Origin: Dryomyza anilis
Taxonomy: Eukaryota > Arthropoda > Insecta > Diptera > Dryomyzidae
Assembly: GCA_951804985.1 (NCBI GenBank)
Contig: OX638130.1
Location: 1,950,501 to 2,014,500, forward strand
DNA: 64,000 nucleotides
Direction of reading: 5' to 3'
Below are positions 1 through 8,382 of the stretch, piece by piece. Made by a program: the position numbers and the translations under genes. The notes below the pieces were generated by a model that was given only the letters and a program-made list of their open reading frames with translations, was not told the DNA's origin and did no database searches. Positions within the stretch are counted from its first letter, which is position 1, and the number at the start of each line of letters is the position of its first letter.

Positions 1-29
1 TGTGCACAAGAGCAAACATAATTTGACAA

Positions 30-370
30 ATGTGTTACTTTGGGATTTGGCCAAAACCCACTTGCGTCATTGGACAATTTTTTGGAAAAATGCCTCCTTT
101 GGGATTTGACCATAACCCACTTGCGTCGTTGGAAATTTTGTTGGAAAAATTTGTTCCTTTGGGAAGTGGTTTCTGGACAAATTCCAAAGTAACAATTTTT
201 TTCAAAAATATTGTCCAATGACGCAAGTGGGTTCTGGCCAAATCCCAAAGTCGGAACTTTTTGCAAAAAAAAGTTCAATGACGCAAGTGGCATTGATTCT
301 GGCCAAATACGAATAGAACACATTTTTCAAAAAAGTCCAATGACGCAAATGAATTCTAGCCAAATCGTAC
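30..370. repeat. Head-to-head inverted minisatellite, ~62-bp units
   Basis: About two forward units carry TTTGGGATTTGGCC, CCCACTTGCGTC and ATTGGACAATTTTTTGG. They are followed from about position 180 by three units in reverse complement with CCAATGACGCAAGTGG and GGCCAAATCCCAAAG. The whole therefore forms a long imperfect palindrome. Reading frames across it are repeat artefacts. Confidence 0.8.
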
Positions 371-574
371 CTGCATGTTTATATATGTCTAATGGAATAG
401 TTTCATTGGAACAGTTTCAGCAAATAATGTCCAGTGACACACCTGGAAACTATGTCATCAATGAAAAATCAACAAATTTAGTAATAATACAATATCACCT
501 CCATCATCAACATTGTGTGACTTCTTACTCACAAAATTGTCTATTGGGATATCTGTTTCGAAAATATATATAAG

Positions 575-815
575 CTTTTATTCGTGGTGAAATTAAATAT
601 GTGATTTTGTTCGTAGATACTATATAAATCTATTTCTGTTCGTAGGAAATATAAAGGTATGCTTCTGTTAGTGGAGAAAATGTGAATGAAGTTCTTTTCG
701 TGCCTAAAACAATTTAATGCTTCTTTTCGTGGATAAAATAAATGTATGCTTGTTTTAATGAATAAAGTGCCGTTTTTCGTAAGCAAATTGAAACGTGTTG
801 GGTTTCGTAAGAGGC
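575..815. repeat. Degenerate tandem repeat with TTCGT-rich units
   Basis: The phrase TTCGTRGATAAAATAAATG, or variants of it, recurs about every 30-45 bases (near 582, 613, 642, 700 and 727). The units are strongly diverged. I recognise no element family. Confidence 0.5.
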
Positions 816-817
816 GT

Positions 818-873
818 CGTTTTCACTATTTTATCTTGCGCAAATAAATAGTTATATCAAAAAAACAAAAATA
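818..873 (+). mobile_element. Foldback element copy 1, left piece (split by mariner)
   Basis: This piece (CACTATTTTATCTTGCGC, then AGTTATA and AAAAAACAAAAATA) matches 56846-56897 in the foldback element at 56097-57132. The match stops exactly at the TA where the DD37E mariner begins and resumes after it at 2162. The outer left end of this copy is missing. Confidence 0.75.
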
Positions 874-2159
874 AGTACTGCGTCGAATAAAATTGTCCGC
901 TACAAAAATGAAAAAATCTAGAAATCTGGTAATCGAATTTTTATAGAATAAAATATTTTATTTTGCAAATTATTTTCAGATTAAAAAAAAAATATTTTTA
1001 TATTTTTAATTAATATTTTTTAATAAAAAGTTTTAATTTTTCCGGAACCCCGTCCGTTAATGTTGTAATGGTAGTGTCCGACACCCTCACAGGTGCTGAA
1101 GACCACTTTCTTTTAAAGGTCTTTGGCCACGTTTTTTGTTGTCTTCATCTCCCTTTTTACTAAAGCCCAGTATCTCTCAATCGGCCTGAGTTCTGGACAG
1201 TTTGGTGGATTGGCTTCTCTAGGCACCAAAATCACTGCATTTTGTTGGATCCACTCTAAGGTTGTTTTGCTGTAGTGACATGAAGCGAGGTCAGGCCAAA
1301 AAAATGTGGACACTTCATGTTGGCGTAAAAATGGAAGCAATGTCTTTTGCAAGCATTCCTTCACATATATTTCGCTATTAATTCGACCCGATGTCACGAA
1401 TGAGCTGCTCCTTTTTCCACAACTGCAAATTGCCTGCAAACAAGGAATTTATTTGGGAATTTTGTCATTTTTTGATTTGAATTTTTCAGCGACATTTCCT
1501 CGAGAATCGGTTGTATAAAATTCCTGCCCAGGTAGCTGAGAAAAGTCCGCTAAAACATAAGTTTCGTCGTCCATTATGCAGCAATCGAATTTTTAAAAAA
1601 ATCTTGGTTCAGCTTTTTAGCTCGTTGTTTTGCGGTTTCATTCTTGACGGCATTTCTATCCGGAACTTTTTGGACCTTGTACGTCTTCAGCCCAGCTTCT
1701 TTCTTAGTTCTGCGCACGAAAGATTCTGAGCAATCCGCCTTTCTCGCAAATTTCCTTCCGGATATGCTTGGATCTTTCTTTAAAATATTCACAACTTTCT
1801 TCGACTTTTCACGATCATGTGGGCCTTTTTTTACCAGAACCTTTCTTCCGATCAATACTCAGGTCTTCCTTAAAGCGGTTGATAACGCGAGAAATGGTCT
1901 TAGGGTTAGCCCCTACCTCCTTGGCAATTTTTTTAAAAGACCAACTAGGTTGTTTTTGAAAAATTTTAATTATATTTTCTCGCACTTCCACTTCGTTTTC
2001 CATTTTCGCGTTAAATAAATTTTGTATTGACTATAACTGACACAAATTATTTTCTGCCATTTAATTCAGAGCTACTATGATCATTTTTTTTTAATTTGAA
2101 TCTTGCAATAGCACATTATGGGAAGATATGTAACGGACAATTTTATTCGACGCAGTCCT
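874..2159 (-). mobile_element. DD37E-type Tc1/mariner element, full-length but dead
   Basis: The 1286-bp element has inverted termini. The left end reads AGTACTGCGTCGAATAAAAT and continues TTGTCCGCTACA. The right end reversed reads AGGACTGCGTCGAATAAAAT and continues TTGTCCGTTACA. It is flanked by TA dinucleotides at 872-873 and 2160-2161, the usual mariner target duplication. The interior holds a decayed transposase on the minus strand. The length fits intact mariners, so this is a whole insertion inactivated by point changes and small indels. Confidence 0.88.
1113..2003 (-). pseudogene. DD37E mariner transposase, frameshifted
   Basis: Read on the minus strand from an ATG at 2003, the first ~60 residues are helix-turn-helix-like (WSFKKIAKEVGANPKTISRV). 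The frame then shifts near 1830-1850 into a second basic, paired-like HTH segment (SISGRKFARKADCS). A further shift near 1575 leads to MDDETYVLADF, which carries the first catalytic aspartate. An in-frame TAA near 1450 interrupts it, and the last frame (1439-1113) holds FFWPDLASCH with the second aspartate and NPPNCPELRPIERYWALVKR with the glutamate. I count 37 residues between that aspartate and the glutamate, which is the DD37E signature known from insect Tc1/mariner elements. At least two frameshifts and one stop mean that no active enzyme is made. In life the family cuts and pastes DNA at TA sites. Confidence 0.9.
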
Positions 2160-2161
2160 TA

Positions 2162-2390
2162 TGTGCATTTTGGGCAGTACATAACCACTCAAAATCCGTA
2201 TTTATATTTCAGTAAGTTGTCCAAATTGAAAGATATTTTATATACCAAAGTAACAACAACAAATTTTGAAAAAAAAATAACTTTTACTAATTTTTAAAGC
2301 ACTTCTAACTTAAAAATTTGATTTCCCAATATTTTTAAAAATGAACATTCGCCCCTTTGGCATGACAGTGAAGATATTACCTCTAAAAAG
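2162..2390 (+). mobile_element. Foldback element copy 1, right piece
   Basis: This piece continues the match to 56898-57132, including TTCAGTAAGTTGTCCAAA, TTTTTAAAGCACTTC and the terminal CGCCCCTTTGGCATGACAG followed by TGAAGATAT. It follows directly on the TA at the right edge of the mariner. Together with 818-873 it forms one foldback copy that the mariner interrupted. Confidence 0.8.
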
Positions 2391-3623
2391 GGAAATTTAG
2401 ACTTCAAATTAAATTGAAACAATAAATGTGGTAAAAAAAAATAACTTTTAAATGAATAAAGTTGAAAGCTTAAATGATTTTACTATAAATCCAGCTGTTT
2501 TTATCAACATTTTCTGAATTCATTTCTCCGCTTGAGCACTTACGTGAAAATGACGGCACCCTTTTCAATATTTTTATGCAACAATTTAGAGGGTTCAGTT
2601 GATAAAGCTGTCTGCACATAGGGAAAGACATTAATGCGCTTAACAATATAAGTTATCGAATCATTTTCAAAGATGAAAAAGACAGGAGCCAACAAAAAAA
2701 GTAATGCCGCGGTGTGATAAAAATACTTGGCCTGTACTTTGGAGCAGGCTCAAAAGCCGCTTAACACGATATTTTATTTGAAAAGTCTTTCGTCAATCAT
2801 ATTACCTACTACCTCTTTTATGGGTCTCCGGCGGCGACGACGACGACGACGAGGTTACCGAAAAAAATGTAAATTTATTGCTAAGGATTTAATATCATTT
2901 TTTATATATATGAAATACATAAAAATGCAACGAATTTAAAGTCAACTCAAAATTCATTCCATCCTCAAATACTTAATATCTTTAATGACTTTTTCTCTAC
3001 TTTGGCGACACTCCATCAAATCCCTTTTGCAGTTACATTGCGCTCAAAGCTCAAAAGTGTCCTTTATGTTGCAAAAATAACAACAAATATTTAAAAGTAG
3101 AAAAAAATGAAACAAGTCATAAAGTTATTGCAAAGAAAAGCACAATTTTACAACTTGGCCGGCCCAAGTGCCAAATCGGCAGATGGCAGCTGATATTTGG
3201 CAAGCCGGCGGCGGCGGCATTATGTTCGGCTATAATTTAAAGTCGTCGTCGTTGTACTCCTCATCTGCGTGCCAAATATTTGACTTGCAAACTTTTTTAA
3301 TTTAATATTTCAATGCTGTTAATAGTCAATGTTTCCAAAGAATGATGAAAAAGTATTAAATGATTTTTATGTTTTTTAGCACTTTTTCTGATTTTTTGCT
3401 ATGCGCTGCCTTCTGACTCCTCGAGAGAGGTGAATTAAAAAGTTTGCAAAGTATCTAAATATTAGCTGGGCATAAATGAAATCATTTCAATGACTTTCGA
3501 ATCATTAACATGGCTTGTTTGGCGGGTATTCACGCGGTTTTATAATGAAAGTTATGATAAAAAGGTATACAAAAGAAAAAGAAAAATTTGCTATTGTGAA
3601 ATTGATTAATAAGCTCTTTTTAA
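2391..3623. other. No gene seen; AT-rich spacer
   Basis: The stretch is non-repetitive except for a short (GAC)n run at about 2830-2852 and some GC-richer sequence around 3160-3260 (GGCGGCGGCGG, GTCGTCGTCG). Open frames are short with no recognisable protein. Confidence 0.5.
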
Positions 3624-3632
3624 TAAAATATA

Positions 3633-3926
3633 AGAGGTTGGCACTACAGTCCTGTATAGAACTTCGGCCGAGCTCTCTCACCATTTTGAGCTGTGCGTGT
3701 TATATTTGTACTCAAAGTGGTGGGACCTACAGTTTATTGCCGACTCTGAACGGCGGGTGAGAGCTTTTCATAGGCAATGGTTTTACTCTCGTAGGTTTGC
3801 CATTTACTGCCGAGAGGTAGCGCGGTATAGAAAAATGTTTCTATGAAAAGATGTTGTTATCCCCAGTCCAGGCTTGAACCGGGGACCTTTCGGCTCGGAG
3901 TCCAACGCACTAACCACTGCCGCGGC
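3633..3926 (-). mobile_element. tRNA-derived SINE, copy A (family 1)
   Basis: On the minus strand the element begins with a tRNA-like head: GCCGCGG, a degenerate A box, then the B box GGTTCAAGCC. The body follows (CATAGAAACATTTTTCTATA, CTCTCGGCAGTAAATGGC). The 9-bp direct repeat TAAAATATA flanks it at 3624-3632 and 3927-3935, the mark of target-primed insertion. Related copies lie at 6790, 8126, 30401, 31807 and 62762. The A box here is damaged compared with 30401. Confidence 0.85.
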
Positions 3927-3984
3927 TAAAATATAGATCTTCAAAATTAATTTTGCTGAAGTTTTAAATTACAACTTTCTATCA

Positions 3985-4050
3985 GGTCCGTAGGTGTGTG
4001 GTTGGTGCGTTGGCTTGCGAATTGAAAGGTTGTGGGTTCGAAAACCATAA
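3985..4050 (+). repeat. tRNA-like SINE head remnant
   Basis: GTGTGTGGTTGGTGCGTTGG followed by GAAAGGTTGTGGGTTCGAAA resembles the A-box and B-box portions of the family-1 SINE, but is strongly diverged. No true tRNA cloverleaf can be drawn. Confidence 0.45.
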
Positions 4051-4110
4051 CAAATATTAATTTTACCCATTCTATACAGCTTTAGCTCTTGGTAGACAAT
4101 GGCAAATGAA

Positions 4111-4164
4111 AGGTTCATACCATACAATATTAAAATATGTTTTAATATTTTATGGTATGAACCT
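4111..4164. repeat. Near-perfect short hairpin
   Basis: Two 25-base arms (4111-4135 and 4140-4164, starting AGGTTCATACCATA) are reverse complements with one mismatch and a 4-base loop. It could be a MITE core, a cruciform site or a small RNA hairpin. Nothing in the sequence decides between these. Confidence 0.75.
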
Positions 4165-4319
4165 AATAATTGGTGTTTTTAATATTGAATAGGACACATT
4201 AGTACATATTTTAAATTCTATATTCTCAGATTTTCCATTTTTATTAGATCCATTTATTCAAACAATTTAAGATTGTTTACATTACATCAAATTGGTACCC
4301 CTGAAATATGATCAAAAAA

Positions 4320-4438
4320 ATAATGGGTTTTTCAACAGGGACGCTACAAAAGTAGAGCGACAGGGACAGCAAACGACGCCATATTTCTTGCCGCTCTTTG
4401 ACATTTCTCTTCAGTAAGGTTTGCCATTTCATGATGGA
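4320..4438 (+). mobile_element. DD41D-derived MITE, left arm only
   Basis: It starts AATGGGTTTTTCAACAGGGA, runs through AGTAGAGCGACAGGGACAGC and TTTCTTGCCGCTC, and ends at CATTTCATGATGGA. This equals the left arm of the MITEs at 18406 and 54442. The other half is missing. Confidence 0.8.
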
Positions 4439-4499
4439 CCCGTGTACGACTCGTCAAAAGATTTTGCGAATCCAAGGATATGGAGTGTTTTTATTTTTT

Positions 4500-4885
4500 T
4501 GTTCGCTGTGGATTTCTTTCCATAATTCTTCCCCGTAGAGTATTTCGTCGTAAAATTCCCGGTATAATTCTTCCTCGTAGAATTCTTCCCCGTAGAGTTT
4601 CTACCTGTTATAGTGTGGTAAGTTTTAGTGTGGTGAGTATTAGTGTGGTGAGTATTAGTGTGTTGAGTATTAGGGTGGTGAGTTTTAGTGTAGTGAGTAT
4701 TAGTGTGGTGAGTATTAGTGTGGTGAGTTTTAGTGAGGTGAGTATTAGTGTGGTGAGTATTAGTGTGTTGCGTATTAGTGTGGTCAGTTTTAGTGTAGTG
4801 AGTATTAGTGTGGTGAGTATTAGTGTGGTGAGTTTTAGTGTGGTGAGTTGTAATGTAGTGAATGTCGGTGTGATGAGTCGGTGAG
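4500..4885 (+). repeat. Two-part minisatellite element, copy 1
   Basis: From 4514 to 4612 there are degenerate ~15-bp units like TTCTTCCCCGTAGAG. From 4614 to about 4870 there are roughly 17 units of the 15-mer TTAGTGTGGTGAGTA. Both blocks recur in reverse complement and reverse order at 24150-24353, so they travel together. Open frames on both strands are artefacts of the 15-bp period, which is a multiple of three. Confidence 0.85.
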
Positions 4886-5103
4886 ATGAATATTTTGATA
4901 TCCCTATAATAACTGTTGACATACACGATCTTGAAAATGACCATTTTATGGGGGGTGCCACGCCCAGTGAGTCAATCCCGCACACATTCGGCGAGACTGT
5001 TTAGAATGGATAAATATAACGCTGACCAAAATTTCATTATATGTATTTGCTATACCAATTTGCCACGCCCGGTCCACCAATCTCACCGAAACATAGCATA
5101 TAC

Positions 5104-5756
5104 TAGAGATGGGCGCGTGCCTGTTTTTGATGGCATGGACACGCCGATAGGTGATACGCACGAGCACCAGCCCGACGAGTAAATTTACAGGCACGCACGA
5201 GAAGCACGATAAAACACGGGATTTTAAAAGACACGAAGAAACACAGAAAAACACGAAAAAAATACGGAAAAACACGACAAAACATGAAAAAAGCACTAAA
5301 AACATGAAAAAGCAAGCGAAACGTGAAAAATAATTCCGGAACCGTTTAGATTTTTGGAACCAAATCGTTATTAAAAATGTATTGAACCGGAACTGGAATC
5401 GGAACATAAATATTTAATTCTGGTTGGAATCGCTACCGCTATTTTAAGAATTTCGGTACCAGAACCGGAACATATATTATGCCAGGGTACCCAAAGAACC
5501 GGAATCGGAACCGTTATTAAAAATGTATGGAACCGGAAACGAAACTCATTTAATTTGTTGGTTGAAATTGGAATCGGAATCGGAACTATAAATCGGGTAA
5601 AAACTATAAAAAGAAAATGTTTAATGGGCGCGTGCCTGATTTTGGAGGTAGGGACACGCACGGGCACGACAGCAATTAGCACGCACGGAGATTTGCATGC
5701 ACGAACTCAGATTTTCGGGCGTGACACAAAAAAAGCACGGCACGCACCCATCTCTA
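5104..5756. mobile_element. hAT-type non-autonomous element (MITE)
   Basis: The 653-bp element has inverted termini TAGAGATGGGCGCGTGCC (left) and GGCACGCACCCATCTCTA (right), with one mismatch. The perfect 8-bp direct repeat GCATATAC flanks it at 5096-5103 and 5757-5764. An 8-bp duplication with TAGAGATGGG-like ends is typical of the hAT superfamily. The interior has no transposase, only A-rich repeats with ACACGAAAA and GGAACCGGAA phrases. Confidence 0.9.
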
Positions 5757-5787
5757 GCATATACTTTGTCCAGACCCAACATACATA

Positions 5788-6650
5788 AAGGGTTTTTCAA
5801 TAAGAGCCGCTACAAAAGTTTTTTTTAAATAAAACAAAAACGGTTTTGGATATCAATGAAATTCTTTATTCCTGTAAAAGTACGTTCGATGCCATTATGT
5901 ATGGAACTCGATTTCTTTTGCATGGCCACCACGGGCACGCTGAACCCAATTTTCGACGGTTTTAAAGCATAAATCGGCCGATACTGCTGCAATTTCACTA
6001 TCGAATGCGAAGTTCATCAATCGTCGCTGGCTTGTTGGCATAGACCATAGACTTGACATAGCTCCACAGGAAATAGTCTAACGGCGTCAAATCGCACGAC
6101 CGAGGCGGCCAATCGACTGGACCATTTCGTGAGATAACACGATCTCCAAACTTGGTTGCCAATAAATTGATTATGGCATTCGCTGTGTGGCTTGTGGTGC
6201 CGTCCTGTTGGAACCACATGTCCTCCAAGTCCATATCATCCAATTGGGGCCAAAATTATTCGGTTATCATTGAACGGTAGCGATTCCCATTCACAGTAAC
6301 GTGCCGGTCTTGATCATCACGGAAGAAGTACGGCCCAATGACGCCGCCGTCCCATAAACCGCACCAAACCGTAATTTTTTCGGAAAGCAATGATTACTCA
6401 TGCAGTACGTGTGGATTGCTGTCTGACCAATAACGCAAATTTTGTTTATTGACGAAGCCATTCAGCCAGAAATGAGCCTCATCGCTGAAGATGATTTTTC
6501 GAATTTTCACTACCGAATTTTAATAATTTCGACTCGTTGTTGGCTCGTATATCTTTCCATCATGAAATGGAAAACCTTACTGAAGAGAAATGTCAAAAGA
6601 GCGGCAACAAATATGGCATCGTTTGCTGTCCCTGTTGCTCTACTTTTGTA
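5788..6650 (-). mobile_element. DD41D ('rosa'-like) mariner relic
   Basis: The left end AAGGGTTTTTCAATAAGAG follows a TA at 5786-5787. The right side reads like the right arm of the MITEs (TCTTTCCATCATGAAATGG, AGAGAAATGTCAAAAGAGCG) and stops at CTACTTTTGTA, short of the expected terminus. Between them lies a partial transposase gene on the minus strand. The N-terminal DNA-binding half is deleted: the catalytic core at about 6486 is joined directly to terminal sequence. Confidence 0.85.
5886..6486 (-). pseudogene. DD41D mariner transposase, C-terminal part
   Basis: On the minus strand the frame opens at [13 protein letters not shown] (first catalytic aspartate), passes two in-frame stops, then reads MWFQQDGTTSHT (second aspartate). 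It continues to SRNGPVDWPPRSCDLTPLDY and FLWSYVKSMVYANKPATID. I count 41 residues between the aspartate of QQDG and that of LTPLD, which is the DD41D spacing of the 'rosa' mariner family. A frameshift near 6000 separates the last ~30 codons. The helix-turn-helix domain is absent. It cannot encode active transposase. Confidence 0.88.
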
Positions 6651-6654
6651 TTCA

Positions 6655-6788
6655 ATTCGGTTCAGCTGTTCTGACGTATATACAGAACATACATACATAC
6701 ATACATACGTACATACATACATACATACATACATACATACATACATACACACACACATACAAACATTCACAAATACATATATAATAGA
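6655..6788 (-). repeat. (CATA)n microsatellite beside a Helitron-like motif
   Basis: About 20 CATA/ATAC units occupy 6687-6770. Beside them, in reverse, is GTATGTTCTGTATATACGTC with CAGCTGAACCGAATTG. The same arrangement (GTATGTATGTATG, GTATGTTCCGAATAGTCGTC, GGCTGAACCGAAA) stands at 24098-24150. This phrase resembles the conserved end found on many insect Helitron-like elements; that attribution is tentative. Confidence 0.55.
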
Positions 6789-6789
6789 A

Positions 6790-6965
6790 TACTCTCTTCG
6801 GTTTACTATTGACTGCCGAGATGTAGCGTCGCATAGAAATAAGTTTTCTATGAAAAAGATGTTGGCAGTCGCTGGGAATCAAACCGGGGACCTTTCGACT
6901 CGTAGTCGAACGCACCAGCTACTTTTCGCTCGTAGATCATCACACTAGCCAGACGAGCTACCGAC
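6790..6965 (-). mobile_element. Divergent family-1 SINE, copy F
   Basis: On the minus strand it carries two partial tRNA-like heads in tandem (GTAGCTCGTCTGGCTAGTGT, then TAGCTGGTGCGTTCGACTAC) and the B-box region GGTCCCCGGTTTGATTCCC. The body CATCTTTTTCATAGAAAAC, CTCGGCAGTCAATAGTAAAC is parallel to the other copies. The divergence and doubled head suggest a separate subfamily. Confidence 0.65.
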
Positions 6966-6968
6966 AAT

Positions 6969-7797
6969 CTCCGAGTGGGGTCTTGCAAATAGAGTTGATT
7001 TTAATGCACGCAAGACCCAATGTTGTCTGTTATCTCACAAAAGAATGGATTCAACCCTACCTCCCCTTAATATGGGTGCTGTGGATATTGCAGAGTCAGC
7101 TGCTCTTGACGTTCTGGGCATATCAATTCAATGTGATCTCCGTTGGAATGATCACATATTTGACGTGTCGAAAGATGCGGCCAAGTGCCTCGGTTTTTTA
7201 AAACGGTGTAAGACATACTTCACTCCTGCTGACTTGCGCACTGTCTACACCACCTATATACGGCCTAAGATGGAATACAATTCGCATATATGGGCAGGTG
7301 CTTCAACATCTTCTTTGGAGTTCCTGGATCGAATCCAACAACGTGCAATATATTTAATAGGCGATGAAAATATTTCATCCTCTATTGGTTCTCTTGAGCA
7401 CCGAAGATCTGTAGGGTGTGTAAGCCTGTTTTATAGGTATTACAATGGTAAGTGTTCGAGGGAAATACATGGCCTGATTCCACCAAGTCGTGTGTCCTCT
7501 CGTTCTACTCGGGCATCGAACCAAGCCCACCCCTTCGTAGTTCACTCGGCTCTCAAAGAACCACGCATTACAGTGAGAATTCGTTATTCAGTCGCACGAT
7601 ACGTTTGTCGAACAATCTCCCTGCGTCTGTTTTTCCCGACATTTTTGATATTGGCAAGTTCAAAACAAACATTCACCGACACTACTCTATCTTTCCTCCC
7701 TCTTCTTACCTATAATCCTTTCATACGATCAACACTATGCATTGCATGAATAGGGGGCATCCCCTGAGCGTTGGTCAACTTGTACAAAAAAAAAAAA
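6969..7797 (+). mobile_element. 5'-truncated non-LTR retrotransposon
   Basis: It begins inside the reverse transcriptase coding region at CCGAGTGGGGTCTTG and ends with a poly-A run at 7783-7797. That is the usual shape of an incompletely reverse-transcribed LINE. Fragments of the same family lie at 34388, 35925 and 36165. Confidence 0.82.
6984..7749 (+). pseudogene. LINE reverse transcriptase, C-terminal part
   Basis: The frame first reads NRVDFNARKTQCCLLSHKRM, then TSLGISIQCDLRWNDHIF-like sequence beginning LGISIQCDLRWN. It continues through LRTVYTTYIRPKMEYNSHIW and HRRSVGCVSLFYRYYNGKC to SRSTRASNQAHPF. This is the thumb and C-terminal region that follows the reverse-transcriptase palm in Jockey/CR1-like LINEs; the exact clade is not certain. 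After about 7560 the original reading continues in another frame (HYSENSLFSRTIRLSNNLPA, 7566-7715), so there is a frameshift. No palm domain or endonuclease is present here, so it is inactive. Confidence 0.82.
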
Positions 7798-8125
7798 AAA
7801 TATATAGTTGTTGAAATTACGGGCATTCATTAGTTTGATATCACTTCCCACCAACTTGGAAACCATTCTAGAGTAATTCGGGCTCGTTTCGAAACTGTTA
7901 TGCTCTACTAATTTTCGATTAATATCAACATTCAGAAAAAACTTATCTTGTTCAATAACATAAAAAAAATCGATAATACAAAACTTTTAGAATACTTATT
8001 ATTATAAAATTTCTCAATTAAAATTTTAAAATCTTATTAATAATCCAATAGTCAACCAATTTCAAGTTATCAAGCTCATACTCAGGAAATAAATTCCTAA
8101 CAGTTTTAAATCAACTGATTCAATT
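7798..8125. other. No gene seen; AT-rich spacer
   Basis: Unique AT-rich sequence lies between the LINE tail and a SINE. I see no repeats or open frames of note. Confidence 0.5.
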
Positions 8126-8375
8126 GCCGAGGTAGCTCAGTGGTTTGTGCGTTGGACTGCGAGCCGAAAGGTCCCCGGTTCAAGCCTGGAATGGGGCTAA
8201 CAACATCTTTTCATAGAAACATTTTTCTATACCGCGCTACCTCTCGGCAGTAAATGGCAAACCTACGAGAGTAAAAAATTGCCTATGAAAGCTCTCACCC
8301 GCCGTTCGGATTCGGCAATAAACTGTAGGTCCCACCACTTTGAATACAAATATAACACGCACAGCTCAAAATGTA
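8126..8375 (+). mobile_element. tRNA-derived SINE, copy B (family 1)
   Basis: The head reads GCCGAGGTAGCTCAGTGG (A box TAGCTCAGTGG), then GCGTTGGACTGCGAGCC and the B box GGTTCAAGCC. The body matches the other copies down to CACGCACAGCTCAAAATG, where the 3' end is lost. These pol III promoter boxes are intact by eye. Confidence 0.88.
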
Positions 8376-8382
8376 GGATGTG

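Noticed and set aside
4429..4985. Open frames of 125-171 codons (THHTNTHHT-like and others)
   Set aside because: They are artefacts of the 15-bp minisatellite, again a multiple of three, open in several frames on both strands.
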